From: Azospirillum sp. 47_25
Lineage (GTDB): Bacteria > Pseudomonadota > Alphaproteobacteria > RF32 > CAG-239
Length of the DNA stretch: 17,851 nucleotides
Reading direction: 5' to 3'
NCBI GenBank assembly: GCA_001917125.1
Contig: MNTU01000032.1
Span: 1 to 17,851 of the forward strand
Shown: positions 6,363-14,517 of the stretch, piece after piece
How the letters are laid out: each line of letters starts with the position of its first letter
Position numbering within the stretch: position 1 is the stretch's first letter
Translations under genes and position numbers: made by a program
The notes under the pieces: generated by a model
Database searches by the model: none
What the model saw: the letters and a program-made list of their open reading frames with translations, nothing else
Told to the model about the DNA's origin: nothing

Positions 6363-9179
6363 GTGACTGAAGAAAATATGCCTGTAGTCGGTTCGAACGA
6401 AGACATTGCCCCGGTTGATATTTCGGAGGAAATGCGCCGTTCTTACCTTGATTACGCAATGAGCGTAATTGTTTCCCGCGCGCTGCCGGATGTCCGCGAC
6501 GGACTGAAACCGGTGCACCGCCGCATTATTTATTCCATGTTTGAAAACGGTTATGACTATAACCGCCCGTTCCGTAAATCCGCCCGCATCGTCGGTGATG
6601 TTCTCGGTAAATATCACCCGCACGGCGACAGCTCGGTTTATGAGGCAATGGTTCGTATGGCTCAGCCGTTCTCCATGCGGGTGCCGCTGGTGGACGGACA
6701 GGGCAACTTCGGTTCCATGGACGGTGACTCTGCCGCCGCCATGCGTTATACCGAAGCCCGCCTGGCCAAGGTTGCCCATTCGCTGATTGACGATATTGAT
6801 AAAGATACCGTCGATTTTATGCCCAACTATGATGAAACCCTGCAGGAACCGACCGTTTTGCCGGCATCTTATCCGAACCTGCTGGTTAACGGCGCCAACG
6901 GTATCGCCGTCGGTATGGCCACAAACATTCCGCCGCATAACCTCGGCGAAGTTTTGGACGCCTGCTGCGCTTATATTGATAATCCGGAAATCAGCATCGA
7001 TGATTTGATTAATATTGTTCCCGGCCCTGATTTTCCGACCGGCGGCCTGATTCTGGGTTACGGCGGAGCCAAGTCCGCTTATTACACCGGCCGCGGCTCG
7101 GTGATGATGCGCGCCAAGGCTACTATTGAGGAGTTATATAAAGACCGCGAAGCGATTATCGTTCATGAAATTCCCTATCAGGTAAACAAGGCGGCGCTGA
7201 TTACCCGCATTGCCGAATTGGTTAAAGAAAAGAAAATCGAGGGAATTTCCGAAATCCGCGATGAATCCGACCGCCAGGGTGTCCGCGTGGTTATCGAAAT
7301 CAAACGCGATTTCCAGGCCGATGTTGTCTTGAACCAGCTCTACAAATTCACGCCGCTGCAAACCAGTTTCGGTATGAATATGCTGGCGATTAACAACGGC
7401 CGCCCGATGATGATGAATTTGAAAGACATCATTCAGGCCTTTGTCGAATTCCGCGAAGAAATTATCCGCCGCCGCACGATTTTTGAGCTTAACAAAGCCC
7501 GCGACCGTGCGCATGTCTTGGTCGGCTTGGCCATTGCCGTTGAAAACATCGACCCGGTCATTGAATTAATCCGCAATGCGCCCAATCCGCAGGAAGCCAA
7601 GGACGCCTTGCTGCGCAAAGCATGGCCGGCGGGAGAGGTTGAAACGCTGGTTAAGCTGATTGATGAACCCGACCGTAAGGTTGAAAACGGAACTTACCGC
7701 CTTTCTGAAGCTCAGGCCAAAGCTATTCTTGATTTGAAATTGCAGCGCCTGACCGGTTTGGAGCGCGACAAAATCCATGAGGAATTAATCACTATCGGCG
7801 AAGAAATCAAAGAATGCCTGTCGATTTTGGCCAGCCGTGAAAAACTTTACGGCATTATGCGTGACGAATTTGTTGCTATTCGCGATGAATATGGCACGCC
7901 GCGCCGCACCAAAATTGAAGACATTGAGTATGATACCGACATTGAATCGCTGATTCAGCGTGAAGAAATGGTGGTTACCGTTACCGAAGCCGGCTATATC
8001 AAACGCGTGCCGCTGAATGCCTATAAAGCGCAGAAACGCGGCGGCAAAGGCAAGTCGGGCATGGCGACCAAAGACGAAGATTTCGTTACCCGTCTGTTTG
8101 TGGCTTCCACTCACACGCCGGTACTGTTCTTCTCCTCCAAAGGACTGGTTTACAAAATGAAGGTTTACAAGCTGCCGCTCGGTTCGCCGACCTCCAAAGG
8201 CAAGCCCTTTATTAACCTCCTGCCGCTGGATGAAGGCGAAACCATCACCACGGTTATGAAACTGCCGGAGTGTGAGGATGACTGCAAAGATATGTCGATT
8301 ATGTTTGCCACCTCACAGGGCAATGTCCGCCGCAACTCGCTGATGGACTTTGTCAACGTCCAGAGCAACGGTAAAATTGCGATGAAACTTGATGAAGGCG
8401 ACAAACTGATCAACGTCCGCATCTGTCATGAAGACAATGATATTATGCTGGCAGCCCGCAGCGGTAAATGCATCCGCTTCCCGGTTACCGACGTCCGCGT
8501 CTTTGTCGGCCGTAATTCAACCGGTGTCCGCGGCATCAAGCTGGCGGAAGGCGATGAAGTCATCTCCATGTCTATCTTGCTTCACAGCGACGCCACTTCG
8601 GAAGAACGTGATGAATATGCCCGCATTGCCTCTGCAATTAAGCGTATTTCCGCCGAACGCGGCGATGACAGCTGCGTCAGCCCGGAAGATACCGGCCTGC
8701 TTAATGTTCTCACCACGGAAAAATACAAGGAAATGGCCGAACGCGAGCAGTTTATCCTCTCCGTTACTTCCACCGGCTACGGCAAACGCACGTCTTCTTA
8801 TGAATATCGTGTAACCGGCCGCGGCGGTCAGGGTATCGCCAATATGGAAATGTCTGCCCGCAACAAGGAAATTGTCAGCTCTTTCCCGATTGAGGACGAT
8901 AACCAGATTATGATGGTTACCGACGGCGGCAAATTAATCCGTATGCCGGTCAAAGACATTCGTATCGCCGGCCGCAAGACGCAGGGCGTTATCCTCTTCC
9001 GCACGGCCGAAAATGAACGCGTTGTTTCCGTAACCTGGCTTGATGCCGATGACGGTGATGACGATGAGCTGGAAGAAGAAACCGGCAGCGAAGTTTTGGG
9101 TGACAGCGTTGCCGAACCCGAAGATAACTTCGATGAAGTCAGCGAACCGGAAACCGGTGCCGACAATAACGACGAATAA
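6363..9179 (+). CDS. gyrA: DNA gyrase subunit A
   Basis: GyrA is the DNA-cleaving subunit of gyrase, which with GyrB introduces negative supercoils. The 938-residue protein has the catalytic tyrosine at Y129 in [10 protein letters not shown], equivalent to E. coli Y122 with an offset of 7. The quinolone region reads [18 protein letters not shown]90 stands at the Ser83 position and E94 at the Asp87 position, so the wild-type-like Ser is present and the acidic residue is Glu. The GyrA box in the C-terminal DNA-wrapping domain is QKRGGKG at 557-563, one residue off the usual QRRGGKG. A stretch around [18 protein letters not shown] looks like the inserted segment seen in alphaproteobacterial GyrA, and the protein ends in a long Asp/Glu tail. 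The GTG start is supported by AAAGG 8 bases upstream. Confidence 0.98.
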   Translation: MTEENMPVVGSNEDIAPVDISEEMRRSYLDYAMSVIVSRALPDVRDGLKPVHRRIIYSMFENGYDYNRPFRKSARIVGDVLGKYHPHGDSSVYEAMVRMAQPFSMRVPLVDGQGNFGSMDGDSAAAMRYTEARLAKVAHSLIDDIDKDTVDFMPNYDETLQEPTVLPASYPNLLVNGANGIAVGMATNIPPHNLGEVLDACCAYIDNPEISIDDLINIVPGPDFPTGGLILGYGGAKSAYYTGRGSVMMRAKATIEELYKDREAIIVHEIPYQVNKAALITRIAELVKEKKIEGISEIRDESDRQGVRVVIEIKRDFQADVVLNQLYKFTPLQTSFGMNMLAINNGRPMMMNLKDIIQAFVEFREEIIRRRTIFELNKARDRAHVLVGLAIAVENIDPVIELIRNAPNPQEAKDALLRKAWPAGEVETLVKLIDEPDRKVENGTYRLSEAQAKAILDLKLQRLTGLERDKIHEELITIGEEIKECLSILASREKLYGIMRDEFVAIRDEYGTPRRTKIEDIEYDTDIESLIQREEMVVTVTEAGYIKRVPLNAYKAQKRGGKGKSGMATKDEDFVTRLFVASTHTPVLFFSSKGLVYKMKVYKLPLGSPTSKGKPFINLLPLDEGETITTVMKLPECEDDCKDMSIMFATSQGNVRRNSLMDFVNVQSNGKIAMKLDEGDKLINVRICHEDNDIMLAARSGKCIRFPVTDVRVFVGRNSTGVRGIKLAEGDEVISMSILLHSDATSEERDEYARIASAIKRISAERGDDSCVSPEDTGLLNVLTTEKYKEMAEREQFILSVTSTGYGKRTSSYEYRVTGRGGQGIANMEMSARNKEIVSSFPIEDDNQIMMVTDGGKLIRMPVKDIRIAGRKTQGVILFRTAENERVVSVTWLDADDGDDDELEEETGSEVLGDSVAEPEDNFDEVSEPETGADNNDE

Positions 9180-9198
9180 ACCCGTTCGTTGCTCTCAC

Positions 9199-9227
9199 AA
9201 AACCCCGCCTGAAAAGACGGGGTTTTT
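9199..9227 (+). terminator. Terminator of gyrA
   Basis: AAAACCCCG (9199-9207) pairs with CGGGGTTTT (9218-9226) around a 10-nt loop and runs into five T, 20 bases after the gyrA stop. Confidence 0.88.
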
Positions 9228-9254
9228 ACGTATTTTGACGGCGGCAAACAAGTA

Positions 9255-9283
9255 TTGACAAAATTTTTCCGAAATGTTAATCT
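9255..9283 (+). promoter_or_regulatory. Promoter of the unknown gene at 9336
   Basis: A perfect TTGACA (9255-9260) is followed after 17 bases by TAATCT (9278-9283) with an upstream TG at 9275-9276, an extended -10. The leader of about 45 bases is very AT-rich. Confidence 0.6.
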
Positions 9284-9335
9284 GAATTTCAAAATTTTAT
9301 TACTTAAAAATTATTAACCGTTAAATATTTTAACA

Positions 9336-10055
9336 ATGAAGAATTTCAGTGAACAAGAAGTTCGCAGCGATATGCTGGCGAACTATGGTTGCAGCGTGCC
9401 TGTGTATTTCAAAATTTTGAAATGCCGGAAAGATTTTGACCGCTTTCCTTATTTTTACATCAGCGGTAAAGAGTATATTTTATGGATTTATGCCAATCCG
9501 CGCCACCCGGAAGATACGACCAATGTCGCCATTCCCGGGGTGGAAGGGTTTAAGGAAATTCCGAAAGAGATTTTCGGCGATTTTACCAAAGCAAAAGATG
9601 CCGTGATCTATGCCCTTTACAAAGAAGATGTCATTCCGCAGGATTATTCCGGTTTCAAACGCGTTTTCTGCCGAAACAAGGCCGATTACCGCGTTGTTCG
9701 GGATTTTGGTCGCGGTGTGACGCTGATACCGGCCGAGCGGCTCTCCAAGAAGTATATCTTTGCCCGGGCTCGTGAAAGCTTTGGTAAAGAAAATCTTTTT
9801 ACCGTGGTTCCCCGCATTTTCGGAATCCCGGAACAAAAGAAAGCCTTTTGGGAAGTTATCTGGACGGTTCGGGAAAAGAACGGCCGAAAGAAAACTAACC
9901 GCCGCTATTATGATATCGTCGGCGGCGAATTTCAGGAGACGCCGTTCGGAATTCAGATTACCGACCGTATTCCGCTGGATCCCCACGGGCCGATAGTTTT
10001 TGTTGAAAATATTTGTTTCAAAAACGACGGCGAAAACCTGGGCTGGAGCCGTTAG
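9336..10055 (+). CDS. Hypothetical protein of unknown function, 239 residues
   Basis: I do not recognise this protein. It has no signal peptide and no membrane segment, and is likely a soluble, basic, cytoplasmic protein of about 28 kDa, rich in Phe, Tyr, Lys and Arg. Notable stretches are an aromatic run FPYFYISGKEYILWIY near residues 37-52, a Lys/Arg-rich segment near 177-190 (REKNGRKKTNRRYY), and DPHGPIVFVEN near the end. The gene has a good promoter but no Shine-Dalgarno sequence: the leader before the ATG is A/T only apart from a few bases. Codon use looks like that of its neighbours, so it is likely a real native gene. The gene at 10123 follows after 67 bases on the same strand and may be co-expressed. 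Confidence 0.75.
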   Translation: MKNFSEQEVRSDMLANYGCSVPVYFKILKCRKDFDRFPYFYISGKEYILWIYANPRHPEDTTNVAIPGVEGFKEIPKEIFGDFTKAKDAVIYALYKEDVIPQDYSGFKRVFCRNKADYRVVRDFGRGVTLIPAERLSKKYIFARARESFGKENLFTVVPRIFGIPEQKKAFWEVIWTVREKNGRKKTNRRYYDIVGGEFQETPFGIQITDRIPLDPHGPIVFVENICFKNDGENLGWSR

Positions 10056-10058
10056 GAA

Positions 10059-10080
10059 AGGGAGGGCGCAAGCCCTCTCT
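10059..10080 (+). other. Hairpin with GCAA tetraloop after the unknown gene
   Basis: A 9-bp stem with one G-T wobble (10059-10067 with 10072-10080) closes a GCAA tetraloop four bases after the stop of the gene at 9336. It is followed by CTCTGC, not a T run, so it is a poor intrinsic terminator. It may stabilise the 3' end of the mRNA or only partly terminate before the gene at 10123. Confidence 0.55.
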
Positions 10081-10122
10081 CTCTGCATGGAAATTATGTG
10101 TATTATTTAAAACTTAAAAGAG

Positions 10123-10854
10123 ATGAAAAAAGAAATTTATGAAGCTGTTGAGCAGTTTTTCAATCAGCTTCCGCTTCCTCAGGAAGTGTCAGATTGTTGG
10201 CAGAATGTTACGAAAGAGATTCCTCTCCCCGCAGATATTGTGGTCTTGATGGATGATATGTACGACACGGTCGGCATGGCTTCCAGATTGCTGTATCGTA
10301 TGCGGGAAAACAACATCCGCGTGCCTCTGTTTTATATCTTGGGCGGAAACAACCGCCTTTTGAATCAAAACGACGCGCTCGTGTTGCAGGCAACCGCTCT
10401 GAAACTGGGAATCAAATATCAAAATATCCGTATGTATCAGTCCGCTGCGGACTGGAATGCCAAATTGGAAATTCTCAATGCGGAGGCTGCGGGAAAGAAG
10501 GTTGTTTTTGTAACCAGCCGTCTGGGCTACCTTCCTCTGCGCAAATCGCTGGAGCGTTCGGAATGTCTGTTTAGTTACGGTTTCAACGTTGCCTATGAAA
10601 AGCTGGAAGATGCTTTGACCTGGGTGAATGCCAATGCGGCTGCCGGCGGTTTGGCTCTGCTTCGCAAAATTTGCCGGCTTTATCAGGAAGAAGACATTCC
10701 TGAATTGCTTCGCGGTTACGGGCATTATACCTTTGTCGGCCGTTTGCGGGTTAAGTTCTCGGTGTGGCAGCATCGCCGCTCAATAAAACGGGAAAGGGAA
10801 ATTATGATTCGCAGCTATCAGCGGCAGTTTCGCCGCCGGAACTGGGCTTATTGA
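10123..10854 (+). CDS. Divergent YdcF-like (DUF218) family protein
   Basis: A 243-residue protein whose middle resembles the DUF218/YdcF/SanA fold. ADIVVLMDDMYDT (about 37-49) fits the first strand, then a helix ASRLLYRMRENN, a strand and turn ending in YILGGNNRLLNQNDA (the usual GG-x-G and EA region, here with Asn and Asp), and later VVFVTSRLGYLPLRKSLE, which fits the family's VTS...R strand and helix. Many DUF218 proteins are membrane-anchored; this one has no clear membrane segment and ends in a strongly basic tail (KREREIMIRSYQRQFRRRNWAY), which might bind nucleic acid or membrane lipids. DUF218 proteins have been linked to S-adenosylmethionine binding and envelope functions, but no role is assigned here. 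GAG directly before the ATG is a weak ribosome binding site. Confidence 0.6.
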   Translation: MKKEIYEAVEQFFNQLPLPQEVSDCWQNVTKEIPLPADIVVLMDDMYDTVGMASRLLYRMRENNIRVPLFYILGGNNRLLNQNDALVLQATALKLGIKYQNIRMYQSAADWNAKLEILNAEAAGKKVVFVTSRLGYLPLRKSLERSECLFSYGFNVAYEKLEDALTWVNANAAAGGLALLRKICRLYQEEDIPELLRGYGHYTFVGRLRVKFSVWQHRRSIKREREIMIRSYQRQFRRRNWAY

Positions 10855-10871
10855 TTTCTTTTTCTCAGGTG

Positions 10872-10917
10872 AAACTAAAAAAACAGGCGCTTGGTGGCGC
10901 CTGTTTTTTTTAGTTTA
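10872..10917. terminator. Strong bidirectional terminator
   Basis: ACAGGCGC (10883-10890) pairs with GCGCCTGT (10897-10904). The stem is extended by an A run before and a T run after, and by AAACT / AGTTT at the outer ends with one bulged base. It separates the convergent DUF218 gene and antiporter gene and serves both. Confidence 0.93.
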
Positions 10918-10921
10918 AAGA

Positions 10922-12406
10922 TCAGATTTTGACAATGCCGTGCGTGAAGGCATAAATCGCCCACAGCGACAAAATGATGAATGCGAGAGCCAAAGCGCAT
11001 TCTCTGGGCGTAAACGGTTTCTGGTTCGGGGCGGATTCCCGTCTGCCCCAGATATAAACCGGAATACCCAGCGTAACGATGACAACCGCCATCAGCAGGT
11101 AGTTCAAACCGGCGGCATAAATCAGCCACAGGGCATAGAACGAACCGAGAATACTGGTTATCAGCGCCGTTGAACGTCTGACGACGATTGAGGACGGATA
11201 CTCGCCGTCTTCGCAAATCTTCCACAAATAAGCACAGGAGGCGAAGTAAGCGGGCAGAACCATTACGCCGGTGATGCTCAGCATAGTGTTCCAGGCATTG
11301 TTGGAAAAATAGACCAGCAAAATAAACAGCTGCATAGCCGAAGAAGTAACCCACAGCGAAACGCTAGGAGAACCGTTTTCGTTTTCCTTGGTGAAAACTT
11401 TTGGAAAGGTTCCGTTTTCGGCCGCAGCCTGCGGAATTTGTGCCGTTACCATTGTCCAGGCCAGCCAGCTGGTCAGAACCGAAACCAACAGACCGATATT
11501 CATCAGCCAGGCGCCCCAGCGGCCGACAACTTTTTCCAGAATTCCGGCGGTGGAGGGGTTGGGAACGGCGGCCAGTTGTTCCTGACTCATAAAGCCGTAG
11601 GGAATTAACGACAACAGAACATATACGACCAGACAGCCGATAAAGCCGAGCAGGGTTGCCTTGCCGACGTCACTGGCTCGTTTGGCCCGGTTAGACATGA
11701 CCACGGCACCCTCAATACCGATGAAAGCCCACAGCGTCACCAACATGGTCGATTTAATCTGCGTGCTCAAATCGCCGAGCTTGGCTTTGGTCGCAATGGC
11801 TTCGCCCCAAAAATCAAAATCGAATTTTGAAAAGTGAAAAGCAAAAAGCATAATCAATATAAACAAAACCAGCGGAACGATTTTGACGATAGTGCCGATT
11901 GTGTTGACGATAGTCGCCTGCCTGATGCCTTTCAAAACCAGAAAGTTAAAGCCCCAGATAATCAGGGAGCCGCCGATGATTGACAATAAATTATTTCCGC
12001 CGGCAAAATAAGGCGGGAAGAAATAATTCAGCGCGTCCATGGTAATCACGGCATAGCCGACGTTTCCGCAAACCTGGCACAGCCAGTAAGACCAGCCGAT
12101 CGTAAAACCGACATAAGGGCCGAACCCCTGTCGGCTGTACATATAAATGCCGGTTGTCAAATCCGGCTTGGCCATTGAAAGAATACTGAAAGTGTTGGCA
12201 ATGAAATAAATGCCGATGCCGGTAATAATCCAGGCCAGCAGAACCGCGCCGGCCGAAGCTCCGGCGGCCATGTTCTGCGGAAGAGAATAAATACCGCCGC
12301 CGATCATCGAGCTGACGACAATCGCTGCCAACGCCATAACTCCCAAACCGTTCGGATTGGTTTTTTCCGCGGCCGGGGAGGGAGCTGTTGTTTTGATATC
12401 AGCCAT
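10922..12406 (-). CDS. aaxC: APC-family amino acid antiporter, probable arginine/agmatine exchanger (AaxC-like)
   Basis: An integral membrane exchanger of the basic amino acid/polyamine antiporter type (APC superfamily). About 12-13 hydrophobic segments are visible. The first carries the family signature MIGGGIYSLPQNMA, the helix break that binds the amino group of the substrate in AdiC-type antiporters. Later segments include WAFIGIEGAVVMSNRAKRASDVGKAT, another family hallmark. The start is placed at the second Met (12406), giving 494 residues, because GGAAGG lies 5 bases upstream; the first in-frame ATG (12424) has no ribosome binding site. It follows the pyruvoyl-dependent arginine decarboxylase in an operon, so arginine-in/agmatine-out exchange is the most economical reading. 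The substrate is inferred from context; arginine/ornithine exchange is the main alternative. Confidence 0.85.
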   Translation of the reverse strand: MADIKTTAPSPAAEKTNPNGLGVMALAAIVVSSMIGGGIYSLPQNMAAGASAGAVLLAWIITGIGIYFIANTFSILSMAKPDLTTGIYMYSRQGFGPYVGFTIGWSYWLCQVCGNVGYAVITMDALNYFFPPYFAGGNNLLSIIGGSLIIWGFNFLVLKGIRQATIVNTIGTIVKIVPLVLFILIMLFAFHFSKFDFDFWGEAIATKAKLGDLSTQIKSTMLVTLWAFIGIEGAVVMSNRAKRASDVGKATLLGFIGCLVVYVLLSLIPYGFMSQEQLAAVPNPSTAGILEKVVGRWGAWLMNIGLLVSVLTSWLAWTMVTAQIPQAAAENGTFPKVFTKENENGSPSVSLWVTSSAMQLFILLVYFSNNAWNTMLSITGVMVLPAYFASCAYLWKICEDGEYPSSIVVRRSTALITSILGSFYALWLIYAAGLNYLLMAVVIVTLGIPVYIWGRRESAPNQKPFTPRECALALAFIILSLWAIYAFTHGIVKI

Positions 12407-12432
12407 TTTTTCCTTCCTTATCATTTGATGAT

Positions 12433-12480
12433 ATTAAAAACAAGGCCCCGGCTTTTTCCCTTCCGGGAAAAGTCGGGACC
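12433..12480 (-). terminator. Attenuating hairpin between the decarboxylase and antiporter genes
   Basis: Arms at 12465-12480 and 12444-12460 form a long imperfect stem (CCC/GGG and TTTT/AAAA at the top around GGAA, then a bulge, then GCCC/GGGC and GG/CC) followed on the minus strand by TTGTTTTTAAT. It sits in the 84 bases between the two genes and looks like a terminator or mRNA-stabilising stem that makes decarboxylase message more abundant than antiporter message. Confidence 0.65.
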
Positions 12481-12490
12481 GGCAGTTAAA

Positions 12491-13099
12491 TTAAAGCTTC
12501 TGCGGCGGAACCGGCGTAAATTTGGCCGGATCGGCATGTTCAAAATTAAGAAATCCCAAAGCGGTCAGGCTGTAGCCGAACTGCTGGGTGATATTGACGT
12601 AGTTATGCCACATCTGGAATTCGGAATGCTTTTCCACGCCGCGGATTGACAATTCATGATTCAGCGATTTGGTCAGCCACATTTCGGCATGGCCTCTGGC
12701 AATGTCGTCATCAATCTGGGTGTCGAAAAATTCAACATATTCGGCAGCCCAGCCGCCGATGAGTTCGCCGTTTTTGTCTTTGCCCCAGCAGACGCCCAGG
12801 CCGGTGGCAATGGCTTTGTGCTGGTCGCGGCTGGCGCCGTGTCCGGCCATAATAACTTCCAGAACCGCGCCGTGTTTGAACTGTTTGACAATGTCGTCGT
12901 TAATCGGAACAATATTGCCGTACATCTCTTTCGGCAGAACGGAAGTGTAAGGAACAACGTTAAAATTTTCGATTCTTGCTTCCAGCAGGGCGGAATCATA
13001 GCAGAAAGTTTCAAACGGCTGCGGCGGAATGCCGTCGTCTGCTTGTCCGGCTCCTCCGGTGATGAATGCCATGGTTGGAAAACGTACGCCTTCAGTCAT
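12491..13099 (-). CDS. aaxB: Pyruvoyl-dependent arginine decarboxylase (AaxB-like)
   Basis: Converts arginine to agmatine and CO2, consuming a proton, with a protein-derived pyruvoyl cofactor in place of pyridoxal phosphate. The 202-residue proenzyme contains [13 protein letters not shown]. The self-cleavage pair is T52-S53, the same residues and numbering reported for Chlamydia AaxB, while Methanocaldococcus uses Ser-Ser. N47 lines up with the active-site Asn, and E120 in GWAAEYVEF is the likely catalytic Glu. Cleavage would give a beta chain of 52 residues and an alpha chain starting with the pyruvoyl group from S53. Length is close to chlamydial AaxB. The start is supported by AAGGAG 8 bases upstream. 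The antiporter gene follows on the same strand, as in the chlamydial aaxB-aaxC pair; no AaxA-type porin gene is seen. Confidence 0.9.
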   Translation of the reverse strand: MTEGVRFPTMAFITGGAGQADDGIPPQPFETFCYDSALLEARIENFNVVPYTSVLPKEMYGNIVPINDDIVKQFKHGAVLEVIMAGHGASRDQHKAIATGLGVCWGKDKNGELIGGWAAEYVEFFDTQIDDDIARGHAEMWLTKSLNHELSIRGVEKHSEFQMWHNYVNITQQFGYSLTALGFLNFEHADPAKFTPVPPQKL

Positions 13100-13234
13100 C
13101 TTGATTTCTCCTTAAAAATGTTTAATTTTTGCTGTAATTAATCGCATGGCTAAAGGTAGTAATGATGTTTGGCTTTTCAATGTCATTAAAAAATAAGTAT
13201 TAGTTGCAAACATTCTGAAATATCCACAACTCTG

Positions 13235-13277
13235 TAAAATATCAAAAGATTATTGTATTTTTTGAGCAATTTATAGT
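13235..13277 (+). promoter_or_regulatory. Probable promoter region of the RND efflux operon
   Basis: Two -10 candidates lie upstream of the membrane fusion protein gene: TGTAAAAT (hexamer 13235-13240) and TATAGT (13272-13277). Neither has a good -35; TTATTG at 13250-13255 is the best partner for the second, with a 16-base spacer. AAGGTGA around 13307-13313 is the ribosome binding site. The 219-base divergent spacer 13100-13318 is very AT-rich and must also hold the aaxB promoter, for which I found no clear pair. Confidence 0.35.
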
Positions 13278-13318
13278 AATTTCAAGCCAAGATTAATTTA
13301 AATGACAAGGTGAAATAA

Positions 13319-14485
13319 ATGTTATTCAAAAACAAATTGTTGGCAGCTGCCGCCGCATTTTTGGCATTAACATCCTGCAATGATGAAAATTCAGCTTCTT
13401 CGGCTGCACAGCAGATACCGACGGTATCCGCCGTCAGGGTCGAACCGAAAGACATTCCCCTGACTTTTGAATATGCCGCCCGTGCACAGGGCTCCAAGGA
13501 AACCGAGGTTCGGGCCCGCGTCGGCGGTATTTTGCTGAAACGCAACTACGTCGAAGGCTCAACCGTTAAAGAAGGCGACGTTTTGTTTGAAATCGATCCC
13601 GAGCCTTTCAAAGTGGCGCTGGAACAGGCCAAAGCCTCTCTGGCGCAGAACAAGGCGCAGCTGAAAGCGGCCGAAACCCAGTGGGCGCGTATTTCCAAGC
13701 TTTTTGAACAACGCGTTGTCAGTGAAAAATCGCGTGATGATGCGCTTGCCAATCTGGATTCATTGCGGGCGTCAACCCAGCTGGCCAAGGCTCAGGTGGA
13801 CAAAGCCCAGCTTGATTTAGGCTATACCACGGTCAAAGCGCCGATCAGCGGCGTAACCAGTATGGAAGCCCAGTCTGAAGGCAGCCTGATTGCCACGACG
13901 GACAGTTCCAGCCAGCTGACGACAATAACTCAGCTTGACCCGATGTATGTCATTTTTTCGGCCTCCGAAAACGAAATTCTGGCTCTGACCAATCTGGTTG
14001 AGCGCGGTTTGGTAACCAATCCGCAGAATACGAAAGACATTAAAGCTAAAGTTAAATTCGGCGATGACACGCTTTATAAATATGACGGTGAAATCAACTT
14101 CATTAATCCCAGTATTGACGAAAGCACCGGAACCATCAAGCTGCGCGCCGTTTTTCCCAATCCCCAAGGCCGCCTGCGCCCGGGACAGTTTCTGCGGCTG
14201 TTTATGGAAGGGCTGACCCGCGTCAACGCGTTGGTCGTTCCTCAGGAGGCGATTATTCAGGGTTCCGATTCCGCTTATGTTTACCGTGTTAATCCTCAGG
14301 GCGTGGTTGAAAGTGTAAACGTTCAAACCGGCTTAACGACCAAAGAGGGCGGTTGGATTATTGATTCGGGCTTAAATCCCGGTGATGTGGTCGTTACCAG
14401 CGGCGTTATGAAAATTCGTCCCGGAATGACCGTCAAAACAAACATTTCGGCTGAAGACAAACCCGAGGAAGCCGTAGAAGGATAG
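13319..14485 (+). CDS. acrA: RND efflux periplasmic adaptor lipoprotein (AcrA/MexA type)
   Basis: The membrane fusion protein that links the inner-membrane RND pump to an outer-membrane channel. The 388-residue protein starts with a lipoprotein signal: Lys near the start, an Ala-rich core and the lipobox L-T-S-C with C20 as the lipidated residue, so it is anchored to the inner membrane and faces the periplasm. Then come the first half of the lipoyl domain (ETEVRARVGGILLKRNYVEGSTVKEGDVLFEIDP), an alpha-helical hairpin at about 96-160 (Ala/Lys/Gln/Glu-rich), the second lipoyl half (LDLGYTTVKAPISGVTS), a beta barrel, and RLRPGQ at 285-290, a hallmark of the family. AAGGTGA precedes the ATG. The pump gene follows after 32 bases. 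The symbol follows family usage; MexA or other HAE1 adaptor names would fit as well. Confidence 0.93.
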   Translation: MLFKNKLLAAAAAFLALTSCNDENSASSAAQQIPTVSAVRVEPKDIPLTFEYAARAQGSKETEVRARVGGILLKRNYVEGSTVKEGDVLFEIDPEPFKVALEQAKASLAQNKAQLKAAETQWARISKLFEQRVVSEKSRDDALANLDSLRASTQLAKAQVDKAQLDLGYTTVKAPISGVTSMEAQSEGSLIATTDSSSQLTTITQLDPMYVIFSASENEILALTNLVERGLVTNPQNTKDIKAKVKFGDDTLYKYDGEINFINPSIDESTGTIKLRAVFPNPQGRLRPGQFLRLFMEGLTRVNALVVPQEAIIQGSDSAYVYRVNPQGVVESVNVQTGLTTKEGGWIIDSGLNPGDVVVTSGVMKIRPGMTVKTNISAEDKPEEAVEG

Positions 14486-14517
14486 GCCGTTAAAACCATA
14501 TTGAGAGGGATAAAAGC

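Noticed and set aside
6291..6938. A 215-residue minus-strand open frame over the gyrA promoter and start
   Set aside because: It lies antisense to conserved GyrA N-terminal sequence including the active-site region and has no recognisable domain; treated as a shadow frame.
6363..9179. Quinolone-resistance change in GyrA because Glu replaces Asp at the position equal to E. coli 87
   Set aside because: Glu is the natural residue in many bacteria and the Ser at the 83 position is intact, so no resistance claim is justified.
9480..10088. A 202-residue minus-strand open frame opposite the unknown gene at 9336
   Set aside because: Weighed because the plus-strand protein is unknown. The plus frame has a promoter upstream and a hairpin just after its stop, and the minus frame has no promoter or SD, so the plus frame was kept.
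10189..10773. A 194-residue minus-strand open frame opposite the DUF218-like gene
   Set aside because: The plus-strand frame shows DUF218-like motifs; the minus frame shows none.
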